This document shows positions 35,020 to 43,541 of a stretch of DNA of 64,000 bases, one piece after another (the stretch's first letter is position 1; every line of letters begins with the position of its first letter). The translations under genes and the position numbers were made by a program. The stretch comes from Alphaproteobacteria bacterium (GTDB lineage Bacteria > Pseudomonadota > Alphaproteobacteria > CACIAM-22H2): contig WGNX01000001.1 in assembly GCA_016124335.1 (NCBI GenBank), positions 1 through 64,000 on the forward strand, in the 5' to 3' direction. The notes beneath the pieces were generated by a model, which saw nothing but the letters and a program-made list of their open reading frames with translations, was not told where the DNA came from and did not search any database.

Positions 35020-35745
35020 TCAGTTCTTCTCCTCGAGCTGGCGCGAGAGGATCGCGCCGAACTCCGACGAGAAGGTCTCGAGCCGGCCCGCATAGCGGTT
35101 CAGTTCGGTCGAGATCTTGTTGTAGGCGATGACCGCCGGGATCGCGGCGATGAGGCCCAGTGCGGTGGCGAACAGCGCTTCGGCAAGGCCCGGTGCGACC
35201 GACGCGATCGAGGTGTTCTTCGTGATGCCGATCGAGTGGAACGAACGCATGATGCCCCACACCGTGCCGAACAGCCCGATGAAGGGGGCCGTCGATCCGA
35301 CCGAGGCAAGGAACGTCATCTGCCGTTCGAGCCGGTCCATCTCGCGCGACAGCGTCACCTGCATGACGCGCTCGATGCGGGCCTGGAGCGAGGCGCGCAT
35401 CTGGCCCGCGGCGACAAGGCCCTTGGCCGCGGTGCGGCGCCATTCGCGCATGGCCGCCCCGAACATCGCGGTCATCGGGTCGGCGGGCTGGTTGCCCACG
35501 CGGTCGTAGAGGTCCTCGAGCGAGCCGCCCGACCAGAACTGGTCCTCGAACTGGTTGGCCGCCGTGCGCAGCCGGCGCAGGCGCAGCCACTTGTCGACGA
35601 CGATCGCCCACGTCCAGAACGAGGCGAAGACCAGGATCAGCACGACGATCTGCCCCACGAAATCGGCGTGCAGGAAGAGCGCCCAGGGCGTGAAGTCCGG
35701 CATGCCGGAGCCAGCCAGGGCGGTCGTTTCGACGGTACGGTCCAT
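35020..35745 (-). CDS. tolQ: Tol-Pal system protein TolQ (ExbB family)
   Basis: TolQ is the pentameric scaffold of the Tol proton motor, with three transmembrane helices. Visible are the N-terminal helix (VGQIVVLILVFASFWTWAIVV), the cytoplasmic loop and the conserved LASVGSTAPFIGLFGTVWGIM and ALFATALGLIAAIPAVIAYN helices. Starting at 35745 (AGGA ~11 bases upstream) gives 241 residues, close to the family norm; a longer frame to 35856 is less likely. Confidence 0.97.
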   Translation of the reverse strand: MDRTVETTALAGSGMPDFTPWALFLHADFVGQIVVLILVFASFWTWAIVVDKWLRLRRLRTAANQFEDQFWSGGSLEDLYDRVGNQPADPMTAMFGAAMREWRRTAAKGLVAAGQMRASLQARIERVMQVTLSREMDRLERQMTFLASVGSTAPFIGLFGTVWGIMRSFHSIGITKNTSIASVAPGLAEALFATALGLIAAIPAVIAYNKISTELNRYAGRLETFSSEFGAILSRQLEEKN

Positions 35746-35776
35746 GTCTCTGTTTTCCTGGAAAGTTCGGGTTGTC

Positions 35777-36205
35777 TCAGGCTTTCGTGACCACAATATG
35801 GCGTGCGAGTGCCGCGCGCACGGCTTCGGGAATGCGCGTGGGGCGGCCGTCGGCAAGCTTCAGGCATGCCAGTTTGACCCGCAGCCGGGCAAGCTCGGCC
35901 CCGTCCGCGGCGCGGCGCACGGTCTGGATACCGTCGGCGGTCGCCCCGCCGACCGCCACCGTCTCGGACTCGACGACCAATGCGTCGTCCAGCCGCGCGG
36001 GCCGGATGTAGTCCACGCTCACCGAGCGCACCGCAAAGGCGATGCCCATGGCGTCGGCCATCTCGCGCTGGACGATGCCCGCCTCGCGCAGGATTTCGGT
36101 GCGCGCGCGTTCGGCGAATTTCAGGTAGTTCGCGTAATAGACGATGCCGGCCGCGTCGGTATCCTCGTAGTAGACGCGCGTGCGGAAGACGTGCGGTGCG
36201 TTCAC
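35777..36205 (-). CDS. ybgC: Tol-Pal associated acyl-CoA thioesterase YbgC
   Basis: The 142-residue hotdog thioesterase has the 4HBT signature [24 protein letters not shown], with the catalytic Asp in EDTDAAG. YbgC hydrolyses acyl-CoA or acyl-ACP and is classically the first gene of the tol-pal operon. Its ATG overlaps the ruvB stop by 4 bp, linking the ruv and tol genes in one transcript. Confidence 0.96.
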   Translation of the reverse strand: MNAPHVFRTRVYYEDTDAAGIVYYANYLKFAERARTEILREAGIVQREMADAMGIAFAVRSVSVDYIRPARLDDALVVESETVAVGGATADGIQTVRRAADGAELARLRVKLACLKLADGRPTRIPEAVRAALARHIVVTKA

Positions 36206-37269
36206 GGAGCCGCCTCGTCGTCGGGGGCGGCAAAGTCGATCTGCACCTGCGCGCCCGCCGGCGGCGTCAGGCCCAGGTGCCGCCAGCCCTTCTCGCCCAG
36301 CACGCGGCCGCGCGGCGTGCGCAGCAGCAGCCCTTCCTGGATCAGGAACGGTTCGATCACTTCCTCGATCGTGTCGCGCTGCTCGGCAAGGGCGGCGGCA
36401 AGCGTTTCCACGCCCACCGGGCCGCCGCCGTAATTGTCGGCAATGCAGCCCATGTAGCGGCGGTCCATCGCGTCGAGGCCAAGTGCGTCGACCTCGAGCT
36501 TGGCAAGCGCGGCGTCGGCGGCCTTCCGGTCGATCTTCGCCACGCCCGCGACGGCGGCGAAATCGCGTACGCGGCGCAACAGCCGGCCGGCGATGCGCGG
36601 CGTGCCGCGGCAGCGCCGGGCGATTTCCGCGGCCCCGTCGGCGGCAAGCGTGCAGCCCAGCACGCCGGCCGCGCGCCGCACGATCGATTCAAGCTCGTCG
36701 GGGGAATAGAACACCAGCCGCAGCGGGATGCCGAACCGGTCGCGCAGCGGCGTGGTGACGAGGCCCGCGCGTGTCGTGGCGCCCACAAGCGTGAAGGGCG
36801 GCAGGTCGATGCGCACCGAGCGCGCCGCCGGCCCCTCGCCGATGATGAGATCGAGCTGGAAATCCTCCATCGCGGGATAGAGGATTTCCTCCACTGCCGG
36901 CGACAGGCGGTGGATCTCGTCGATGAACAGCACGTCGCGCGGCTGGAGGTTCGTCAGCAGCGCGGCGAGATCGCCTGCGCGCGCGATCACCGGGCCCGAC
37001 GTCGCGCGGAAGCCCACGCCAAGTTCCTTGGCGACGATCTGGGCCAGCGTCGTCTTGCCCAGGCCCGGCGGGCCGTGCAGCAGCACGTGATCGAGCGCCT
37101 CGCCGCGCGCGCGCGCGGCTTCCACGAACACGCGCAGGTTTTCACGCACCTGACGCTGGCCGACGAAATCATCAAGTGCCAGCGGCCGGATCTTCTGTTC
37201 GGGCGCATCGCCGGGTGCGGCTTCGCGCGCGACCTCGCGCACCGGAATTTCGGGCTTGGCCGCGTTCAT
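36202..37269 (-). CDS. ruvB: Holliday junction branch migration DNA helicase RuvB
   Basis: RuvB is the AAA+ motor that drives branch migration with RuvA. It has Walker [12 protein letters not shown], Walker [11 protein letters not shown], the sensor [18 protein letters not shown] and a winged-helix C-terminus ([19 protein letters not shown]). The 355-residue length is normal. It overlaps ruvA by 4 bp at its start and ybgC by 4 bp at its end. Confidence 0.98.
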   Translation of the reverse strand: MNAAKPEIPVREVAREAAPGDAPEQKIRPLALDDFVGQRQVRENLRVFVEAARARGEALDHVLLHGPPGLGKTTLAQIVAKELGVGFRATSGPVIARAGDLAALLTNLQPRDVLFIDEIHRLSPAVEEILYPAMEDFQLDLIIGEGPAARSVRIDLPPFTLVGATTRAGLVTTPLRDRFGIPLRLVFYSPDELESIVRRAAGVLGCTLAADGAAEIARRCRGTPRIAGRLLRRVRDFAAVAGVAKIDRKAADAALAKLEVDALGLDAMDRRYMGCIADNYGGGPVGVETLAAALAEQRDTIEEVIEPFLIQEGLLLRTPRGRVLGEKGWRHLGLTPPAGAQVQIDFAAPDDEAAP

Positions 37270-37889
37270 GCGCCAAGCTCCTTGAGGCCCGCCGGGATGA
37301 GCGCTTCCACCCGCGCCTGCGCACCGATCTTCTTGGCCGCCTTGTTGACCGCGGCCACCGCCTCGGCCCGGCGATAGCCGAGATTGACGAGTGCGGAGAC
37401 CGCATCGGCGGCGGCTTCACCCACGGGTGCCGCACCGGGAACGGCATCGCCGCCGGCAGCCTTGCCCGTCGCGAGCGCGAGACCGAGCGAGGCGACCTTG
37501 TCCTTCAGCTCCGATGCGATGCGCTGGGCAAGCTTTGGCCCCACGCCGTCGGCACGCGTCAGCGTCGCGCGGTCTTCGGAAAGGATCGCCGTCGCGATCT
37601 CGCCCGGCGCCAGTGCCGACAGCAGCGCCAGTGCCGCCTTCGGCCCCACGCCCTGCACGGTCGTCAGCAGGCGGTAGCAGTCGCGCTCTTCCGGCGCCAC
37701 GAATCCGAACAGCTCGAAGGCGTCCTCGCGGATGCTCGTCTCGATGTGCAGCACGCACGCCTCGCCTGCCGCCGGCAAGGCGGCAAGCGTGCGCGCCGAG
37801 GCGCGCACGAGATAGCCCACGCCATTGACATCGACGATGCAGTTGTCCTTGCCCCGCTCGTCCAGGCGGCCGCGTAGGCGCGCGATCAT
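37266..37889 (-). CDS. ruvA: Holliday junction branch migration protein RuvA
   Basis: RuvA binds four-way junctions and loads RuvB. Seen are the N-terminal OB-fold ([20 protein letters not shown]), the two helix-hairpin-helix motifs ([18 protein letters not shown] and [19 protein letters not shown]) and the C-terminal RuvB-contacting domain ([15 protein letters not shown]). The 207-residue length is normal. The ATG at 37889 overlaps the ruvC stop by 4 bp. Confidence 0.97.
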   Translation of the reverse strand: MIARLRGRLDERGKDNCIVDVNGVGYLVRASARTLAALPAAGEACVLHIETSIREDAFELFGFVAPEERDCYRLLTTVQGVGPKAALALLSALAPGEIATAILSEDRATLTRADGVGPKLAQRIASELKDKVASLGLALATGKAAGGDAVPGAAPVGEAAADAVSALVNLGYRRAEAVAAVNKAAKKIGAQARVEALIPAGLKELGA

Positions 37890-38398
37890 CGGGCACCCGC
37901 CATGACGGTGCCGCGCGTCCAGGCCGCACGGCTTGCGGCGTGGTGCGCGTGGCAGATGGCGATCGCCAGCGCATCGGCCGCATCGGGGCCCGCGAAGGTC
38001 ACGCCCGGCATCAGCCGCCGCACCATCATCTGGACCTGCGCCTTGTCGGCGTGGCCCGCGCCGACGACCGCCTTCTTGACCGCGTTGGCCGCATATTCTG
38101 CCACGGGCAGGCCGCAGCGCGCGGGCACGAGCAGTGCCACGCCGCGCGCCTGCCCCAGCTTCAGCGTCGAAGCCGGATTGACGTTCACGAACGTCTCCTC
38201 GACGGCGGCTTCCTCGGGCTTCCAGCGTTCGATCGCGGCGACGAGCCCGTCGTGGATCTGCACCAGCCGCTCGGCCATCGTCGCGGCCGCATCGGACGTG
38301 ACGCGGCCGTTGGCCACATGCACGAGCCGGTTCCCCTGCGCCTCGATCACGCCCCAGCCGGTCGTCTTCAGGCCGGGATCGATGCCGATGAGGCGCAT
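37886..38398 (-). CDS. ruvC: Crossover junction endodeoxyribonuclease RuvC
   Basis: RuvC cuts Holliday junctions. The RNase H-like fold shows the acidic residues in [22 protein letters not shown] and [14 protein letters not shown], in the right order. The 170-residue length is normal. It lies 6 bp after yebC and overlaps ruvA, so yebC-ruvCAB-ybgC-tol is one continuous unit. Confidence 0.97.
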   Translation of the reverse strand: MRLIGIDPGLKTTGWGVIEAQGNRLVHVANGRVTSDAAATMAERLVQIHDGLVAAIERWKPEEAAVEETFVNVNPASTLKLGQARGVALLVPARCGLPVAEYAANAVKKAVVGAGHADKAQVQMMVRRLMPGVTFAGPDAADALAIAICHAHHAASRAAWTRGTVMAGAR

Positions 38399-38404
38399 GG
38401 CCGC

Positions 38405-39157
38405 TCAGGCCGCCGAAAGCTTGGCAAGAACGGCATCCGACACCTCGAAATTCGCGGTGACGGTCTGGACGTCGTCGTTGTCTTCCAGCGCGTCGACGAG
38501 CGCGATCACCTCGCGCGCCTTGTCCTCGTCGAGCGGCACGGTGACGTTGGGCTTGAAGACGAGCGCCGCCGACTTGGGCTCGCCGAACTTCGCTTCGAGT
38601 GCGGCGCGCACCGCGCCGAAATCGTCGACCGGGCACGTCGCCACATGCAGGTCGGCGCCGCTTTCCACGTCTTCGGCGCCCGCTTCGATCGCGGCCTCGA
38701 AAAACGCGTCGGCCGAAATCCTGTCGGCCGGGAACGCGACCTGGCCCACGCGCGCGAAATTGAAGGCGACCGAATTCGTCTCGCCCATCGCGCCGCCGTG
38801 CTTGGAAAAGATCGTGCGGATATCCGGCACGGTGCGGTTCTTGTTGTCGGTCATCGCCTCGACGATGATCGCCACGCCGCCGGGGCCGTAACCCTCGTAG
38901 CGCACTTCCTCGTAGATCACGCCCGCTTCCTGGCCCGAACCGCGGCGGATCGCGCGGTCGATGGTGTCCTTGGGCATGTTCTCGTTGCGCCCGGCGATCA
39001 TCGCCGCGCGCAGGCGCGGATTGGCCGCCGGGTCGGGCGAGCCGGTGCGTGCGGCAACCGTGATTTCACGGATGATTTTTGTGAATAGCTTGCCCCGCCT
39101 GGCGTCCTGCTTGCCTTTGCGGTGCATGATGTTCTTGAACTGGGAATGGCCGGCCAT
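38405..39157 (-). CDS. YebC/PmpR family protein (TACO1-like)
   Basis: The 250-residue protein starts with the typical [19 protein letters not shown] and keeps [21 protein letters not shown]. Family members were annotated as DNA-binding regulators and more recently linked to translation of proline-rich stretches, which would suit a genome encoding a polyproline TolA downstream; that link is inference. It is the first gene of the ruv-tol run. Confidence 0.95.
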   Translation of the reverse strand: MAGHSQFKNIMHRKGKQDARRGKLFTKIIREITVAARTGSPDPAANPRLRAAMIAGRNENMPKDTIDRAIRRGSGQEAGVIYEEVRYEGYGPGGVAIIVEAMTDNKNRTVPDIRTIFSKHGGAMGETNSVAFNFARVGQVAFPADRISADAFFEAAIEAGAEDVESGADLHVATCPVDDFGAVRAALEAKFGEPKSAALVFKPNVTVPLDEDKAREVIALVDALEDNDDVQTVTANFEVSDAVLAKLSAA

Positions 39158-39306
39158 CTCGTGACGTCCCGTCGGAATCCAATCGAATCGGCTAGATATA
39201 AGGGATTCAGCGCGAAATCTATACCAAACCTAGCCGACAGTCACGGTTTGTTCCACCCGGCCGGAAGGGATGACAGGCCGGCCGGCAACCCCTAGTTTGC
39301 GCCGCC

Positions 39307-39855
39307 ATGCGACTTCTCGCGATTTCAGGCAGCCTGCGCGCGGGCTCGACCAACTCTGCCCTGCTGCACGCGGCCGCGGGCCTTGCACCCGGCGGCACGG
39401 ACATCTCGGTCTATGCCGGCCTCGGGAAGCTGCCGATTTACGATGCGGATCTCGACATCGATCCGCCGCCGCCTGCGGTCGGCGACCTGCGCGCGCGGCT
39501 TGCCGCCAGTTGGGGCGTGCTTATCGCGTGCCCGGAATATGCCCATGGCGTGCCGGGCGGGCTCAAGAACGCGCTCGACTGGGTCGTCTCGAGCAGCGAG
39601 ATGGTGGACAAGCCTGTCGCGCTGTTCCATGCCTCGCCGCGCAGCGAGATCAGCCGCGCGGCACTGGCCGAGATCCTGCGCACGATCGATGCGCGGATTG
39701 TCGCCGAAGCGTCGTGCACGGTCGCGCTACTCGGAAAAGAAGGTGCTGCACTGGAAGCGGAGCTTGCGCGGCCCGAGGTGCGCGAGACGATTTCAGCGGC
39801 GCTGCGGACCTTCGTCGCCGCAATCGCCGTGCCGGCTACGGCATCGCCGGTATGA
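39307..39855 (+). CDS. NADPH-dependent FMN reductase family flavoprotein
   Basis: The 182-residue flavodoxin-like protein has the FMN phosphate loop SGSLRAGSTNSALL at the N-terminus and CPEYAHGVPGGLKNALDWVVSS, the family's second FMN contact, at about residues 80-100. Such enzymes reduce FMN, quinones or azo dyes; the physiological role is unknown. Its 3' end overlaps the convergent phosphoesterase gene by 20 bp. Confidence 0.92.
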   Translation: MRLLAISGSLRAGSTNSALLHAAAGLAPGGTDISVYAGLGKLPIYDADLDIDPPPPAVGDLRARLAASWGVLIACPEYAHGVPGGLKNALDWVVSSSEMVDKPVALFHASPRSEISRAALAEILRTIDARIVAEASCTVALLGKEGAALEAELARPEVRETISAALRTFVAAIAVPATASPV

Positions 39856-40648
39856 GGCGGCCGCCAGCGCGCACGGGGGCAACGCGCGTGGCAAGGCCGT
39901 TGTCGGCGATCTCGGCATAGATCGCGCACAGCGTCCCCTCGCCTTCGGCCGGCGTCAGCCGTTCGCCCGGCATCTTGCGGACGAAGCGCTGGACGGCGGC
40001 TTCCTTCTTCATGCCGATGACCGAATCGTAGTCGCCGCACATTCCCGCATCGGTCTGGTAGCCCGTACCGCCCGTCAGCACCTGCGCATCGGCCGTCGGC
40101 ACGTGGCTGTGCGAACCGACGACGAGCGAGGCCCGCCCGTCGCTGAGATGGCCGAGCGCGTATTTCTCGCTCGTCGCCTCGCCATGCACGTCGAGCAGGA
40201 TCGCGGCATGGCCCTGCGGCCCCAGCTTGTTCTGCGCCAGCAGCGCCTCGACGCCGGCGAACGGATCGTCGAGCGGGTCCATGAACAGCCGTGTCATCAC
40301 GTTGGCCACCAGGATCGTGCGTCCGTTCGGCAGCCGGTAAACGCCGCTGCCCTTGCCCGGCGTGCCCTTGGGGAAGTTCAGCGGGCGCAGCAGTTTCGGA
40401 TCGCGGTCGATCGTGAGCATCAGCTCGCGCTGGTCCCACACGTGGTTGCCCGTCGTCACGCAATCGACGCCCGCGGCGTAAAGCTCGGCCGCGATCTTGT
40501 CGGTGATGCCGAAGCCGCCCGCCGCGTTCTCGCCGTTGGCGACGACGAAATCGAGCCCGAGCGTTTTGCGCAGGCCGGGAAGATGTTTTTGTACCGCCTC
40601 GCGACCCGACCGGCCGACGATATCGCCCAAGAACAGCAGCTTCACCAT
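39836..40648 (-). CDS. YmdB-like metallophosphoesterase (TIGR00282 type)
   Basis: The 270-residue protein starts MVKLLFLGDIVGRSGREAV and keeps NGENAAGG, TGNHVWD, LLDVHGEATSEK and VGSHSHVPTADAQ, the metal-binding blocks of the YmdB group, which includes a 2',3'-cyclic-nucleotide phosphodiesterase in Bacillus. It overlaps the end of the cyclo-ligase gene by 7 bp, suggesting cotranscription, an association also seen in other alphaproteobacteria. Confidence 0.93.
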   Translation of the reverse strand: MVKLLFLGDIVGRSGREAVQKHLPGLRKTLGLDFVVANGENAAGGFGITDKIAAELYAAGVDCVTTGNHVWDQRELMLTIDRDPKLLRPLNFPKGTPGKGSGVYRLPNGRTILVANVMTRLFMDPLDDPFAGVEALLAQNKLGPQGHAAILLDVHGEATSEKYALGHLSDGRASLVVGSHSHVPTADAQVLTGGTGYQTDAGMCGDYDSVIGMKKEAAVQRFVRKMPGERLTPAEGEGTLCAIYAEIADNGLATRVAPVRAGGRLIPAMP

Positions 40649-41289
40649 GGCCACCACGCGCGCCAGCCGTGGTGGCGAGCCTCTTCGTGCACGTCGATCA
40701 CCTCGTTCTCGGTCACGATCCAGTCGAGCACCTGGTCGCGCTTGCCGACCGGCACGCGCTCGACTTTCTGGACCGAATAGGCCACGCCGACCGCGCGCGT
40801 CTTCTTGTGCGCGCGCAGCTGGGCGATCGTGCGGTCGTAGAACCCGCCGCCGTAGCCGATGCGATGGCCCAACATGTCGAAGGCCAGCAGCGGCACCAGC
40901 AGCAGGTCGGGCTCGATCTGCGGCTGGGTCGCGTGTGGCTCGCGCATGCCGAACTTGTGCTCGACCAGATCGTCGCCGGGCTTCCATTGGCGGAAGACGA
41001 GCGGTGCCGCGCGGCTCACGACGACGGGCAGCGCCAGCGGATGGCCGCGCGCGGCGAGCGCCTCCATCAGCGGCATCGGATCGAATTCGCTGCCGAACGC
41101 GAAATAGCCCGCGACCGAGGCGCCTGCTGCCAGCGGTACGCGCGCAAGGAAACGGTCGCGCACCGCGCGCGCGGCGGCCGTGCCCGCCCGGGCGTAGAAG
41201 TGCTCGCGCCGCTCGCGCGCCATCGACCGGATCTCGGCCTTGGCTTCGTCGAGCTCTTCTGCGGATTTCTTGCCGATGTCCAATTCCAC
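40642..41289 (-). CDS. fau: 5-formyltetrahydrofolate cyclo-ligase
   Basis: This enzyme returns 5-formyl-THF to 5,10-methenyl-THF with ATP. Signatures are LLVPLLAFDMLGHRIGYGGGFYDR and the early basic KAEIRSMARERREHF. The start is uncertain: ATG 41343 would lie inside the 6S RNA terminal stem and add a Pro-rich tail, so GTG 41289 (215 residues) is preferred; no clear Shine-Dalgarno supports either. Its position directly after 6S RNA is the classical ssrS-ygfA/fau arrangement. The ymdB-like gene follows with an overlap. Confidence 0.88.
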   Translation of the reverse strand: MELDIGKKSAEELDEAKAEIRSMARERREHFYARAGTAAARAVRDRFLARVPLAAGASVAGYFAFGSEFDPMPLMEALAARGHPLALPVVVSRAAPLVFRQWKPGDDLVEHKFGMREPHATQPQIEPDLLLVPLLAFDMLGHRIGYGGGFYDRTIAQLRAHKKTRAVGVAYSVQKVERVPVGKRDQVLDWIVTENEVIDVHEEARHHGWRAWWPW

Positions 41290-41331
41290 GGGCGGCGGGT
41301 TGCGGGTCCGCGGAGGCGGACCGGAAAGAGT

Positions 41332-41491
41332 GGACGGAGCCACAGTGGCCGTTGACGTAGCTTTCCTCCGTGGCCCGCTAACAGCAGGTGGGTGCCATAT
41401 GTCGATGCCAGGGCACCGATAGGGACAGCTCCCATGGAGTTATTATCGCCCCGGGGAACATGCGTGCCTGACGCACCCCGCAGCCCCGTCC
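41332..41491 (-). ncRNA. ssrS: 6S RNA
   Basis: 6S RNA binds sigma70 RNA polymerase as a mimic of an open promoter. The minus strand from GGACGG (5' end about 41491) to CCGTCC (3' end about 41332), 160 nt, closes with a terminal stem in which 14 successive positions pair (including G-U). Inside are segments typical of alphaproteobacterial 6S: GTTCCCCGGGGCGATAAT, CATCGACATATGGCACCC and TTAGCGGG. A sigma70 promoter sits at the right distance and fau follows. Ends are deduced from pairing, not mapped. Confidence 0.9.
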
Positions 41492-41498
41492 GCCGCCG

Positions 41499-41527
41499 AA
41501 CATAGGCGCTGCGGGGGTCGGTAGCAA
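41499..41527 (-). promoter_or_regulatory. sigma70 promoter of 6S RNA
   Basis: On the minus strand TTGCTA (41522-41527), a 17-bp spacer and TATGTT (41499-41504) form a sigma70-type promoter. The start point expected seven bases downstream (about 41492) coincides with the 5' end of the 6S terminal stem. Confidence 0.72.
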
Positions 41528-41544
41528 CCGCCGCCGGGAAAGCC

Positions 41545-41579
41545 CGAAAAAAAGAGGGCTCCGTCCGAAGACGGAGCCC
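41545..41579 (-). terminator. Intrinsic terminator downstream of the MFS gene
   Basis: On the minus strand GGGCTCCGTC-TTCG-GACGGAGCCC is a 10-bp stem capped by a UUCG tetraloop, followed by TCTTTTTTT. It lies 80 bp after the MFS stop and just before the 6S promoter, separating the two units. Confidence 0.92.
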
Positions 41580-41660
41580 CTAGTTATGGGTAGGTCCACG
41601 CCGGTGGAGACTACCCGGCCCGGCCGGCCGAAACCGGCCGGGCGAACGCTTAGCGATGCG

Positions 41661-43370
41661 TCAGCGTGCACCTTCGTAGGTGTAGATGTCACGGTCCTTC
41701 GTTTCCGGCACGAACAGCAGGCCGATGACGAAGGTGCCGAGCGCGATGACGATCGGGTACCACAGACCGTAGTAGATGTCGCCGGTCTGCGCGACCATCG
41801 CGAACGACGTGGCCGGCAGGAACCCGCCGAACCAGCCGTTGCCGATGTGGTAGGGCAGCGACATCGAGGTGTAGCGGATGCGCGTGGGGAACAGTTCCAC
41901 GAGCGCCGCGGCGATCGGCCCGTAAACCATGGTCACGTAGATGACCATGATCGTCAGGATCACGACGACCTTGAACGGCTGGCCGCGGAAGACGTCGAAC
42001 ACGCCCGTGACCTTCACGCGGTCGGGATCGTTCGCCTTCGGATAGCCGGCGGCGTAGATCGCGGCCGTGGCGGCCGTGTTGAACGCCGTACCGGCCGCAC
42101 CCGCCGCCGCGCCGAGCTTCTCCGCATCGTACGACGGGACCGTGACGTCGCCGATCTTTACGGTCGCGACGGACCCTGCCGCACCCGGCTCGGTCGTGTA
42201 GGCGACCGAGTTACGCGCGAGGAACGCCTTGGCGATGTCGCACGACGAGGTGAACTTCGCCGTACCGACCGGGTTGAACTGGAACGAGCAGTCCGCCGGG
42301 TCGGCCGTCACGACGACGGGAGCCGACTTCTGCGCCTTGGCGAGCGCAGGATCGGCGGTTTCCGTGAGCGCGTGGAACAGCGGGAAGTACGTCACCGCCG
42401 CAATCAGGCAGCCCGCCAGGATCACCGGCTTGCGGCCGATGCGGTCGGACAGGCTGCCGAACAGGATGAACCCGCCCGTGCCGAACACCAGCGACCACGC
42501 GACCAGCACGTTCGAGGTGAACCCGTCCACCTTCAGGATCGAGCCCAGGAAGAACAGCGCGTAGAACTGGCCCGTGTACCAGACCACCGCCTGACCGGCG
42601 ACGAGGCCGAGCAGGGCAAGCAGCGCGATCTTCGCGTTCTTCCACTGGCCGAAGGCTTCCGAGAGCGGCGCCTTGGAGTGCGTGCCCTCTTCCTTCATCT
42701 TCTTGAAGGCCGGGCTTTCCTCCATCTGCATCCGGATCCACACCGAGATGCCGAGCAGGAAGATCGAAACGAGGAACGGAATGCGCCAGCCCCATTCGGC
42801 GAATTCCTTGTCGCCGACATTGAGACGCACGCCCAAGATGATGACCAGCGACAGCAGCAGGCCCAGAGTCGCCGTCGTCTGGATCCAGCTGGTGAAGTAG
42901 CCGCGACGGCCCTGCGGCGCGTGTTCGGCGACGTAAACCGCCGCACCGCCGTATTCGCCGCCCAGTGCCAGGCCCTGAAGCAGGCGAAGGCCGATCAGGA
43001 TGATCGGAGCGAGCGCGCCGATCGAGTTGTAGTTGGGCAGGCAGCCGACAAGGAACGTCGACGAGCCCATGATCACGATCGTGACGAGGAAGGTGTACTT
43101 GCGGCCCACCATGTCGCCCAGACGGCCGAACACCAGCGCGCCGAACGGACGCACGAGGAAGCCCGCCGCGAAGGCCAGCAGCGCGAAGATGTTGCGCTGG
43201 GATTCGGGGAAGGCGCTGAAGAACTGCGCGCCGATCAGCCCGGCGAGCGATCCGTACAGGTAGAAGTCATACCATTCGAAGACGGTGCCCAGCGAAGACG
43301 CCAGGATCACCTTCTTCTCTTCGCGCGTCATCGGCGCGTTGCCGCCCATTGCGGCTGCATTGGCATTCAT
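41661..43370 (-). CDS. MHS-family MFS transporter with a large extracytoplasmic insertion
   Basis: The N-terminal half is a classic metabolite:H+ symporter of the ShiA/ProP/KgtP group (SSLGTVFEWYDFYLYGSLAG, FGRLGDMVGRKYTFL, LGGEYGGAAVYVAEH), and GSLSDRIGRKPVILAG is present after TM7. The protein has 569 residues, ~120 more than usual, because of a hydrophilic insert at about residues 340-450 between predicted TM8 and TM9, with a Cys pair and Ala/Gly-rich text. The substrate is unknown (organic acids, betaines or shikimate-like are family options). GGGGAG precedes the ATG at 43370. It is divergent from a two-component system. Confidence 0.92.
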   Translation of the reverse strand: MNANAAAMGGNAPMTREEKKVILASSLGTVFEWYDFYLYGSLAGLIGAQFFSAFPESQRNIFALLAFAAGFLVRPFGALVFGRLGDMVGRKYTFLVTIVIMGSSTFLVGCLPNYNSIGALAPIILIGLRLLQGLALGGEYGGAAVYVAEHAPQGRRGYFTSWIQTTATLGLLLSLVIILGVRLNVGDKEFAEWGWRIPFLVSIFLLGISVWIRMQMEESPAFKKMKEEGTHSKAPLSEAFGQWKNAKIALLALLGLVAGQAVVWYTGQFYALFFLGSILKVDGFTSNVLVAWSLVFGTGGFILFGSLSDRIGRKPVILAGCLIAAVTYFPLFHALTETADPALAKAQKSAPVVVTADPADCSFQFNPVGTAKFTSSCDIAKAFLARNSVAYTTEPGAAGSVATVKIGDVTVPSYDAEKLGAAAGAAGTAFNTAATAAIYAAGYPKANDPDRVKVTGVFDVFRGQPFKVVVILTIMVIYVTMVYGPIAAALVELFPTRIRYTSMSLPYHIGNGWFGGFLPATSFAMVAQTGDIYYGLWYPIVIALGTFVIGLLFVPETKDRDIYTYEGAR

Positions 43371-43464
43371 TCGTCGGGACTCCCCTTGTTGTTTGTTGAT
43401 TTGGCGTATAGTTCTTATGTCGGCGTGCATTCTCGGGCAGCCGTTCAGCGTCAGGAAACATCGG

Positions 43465-43511
43465 TTCGGCGTAAATTTGCAACGGCATGCGCCCGCGATT
43501 CGGTGTAAATT
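43465..43511. promoter_or_regulatory. Direct repeats TTCGGYGTAAATT in the MFS/two-component divergent region
   Basis: TTCGGCGTAAATT (43465-43477) and TTCGGTGTAAATT (43499-43511) are 34 bp apart, and a partial CCCGTAAAT follows. OmpR-type response regulators bind direct repeats, so the adjacent regulator is a candidate. The 10-mer CGGCGTAAAT also lies ahead of mlaA (59274-59283). Confidence 0.55.
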
Positions 43512-43541
43512 CCCCGTAAATACACACGAAAAATGTGAAAT

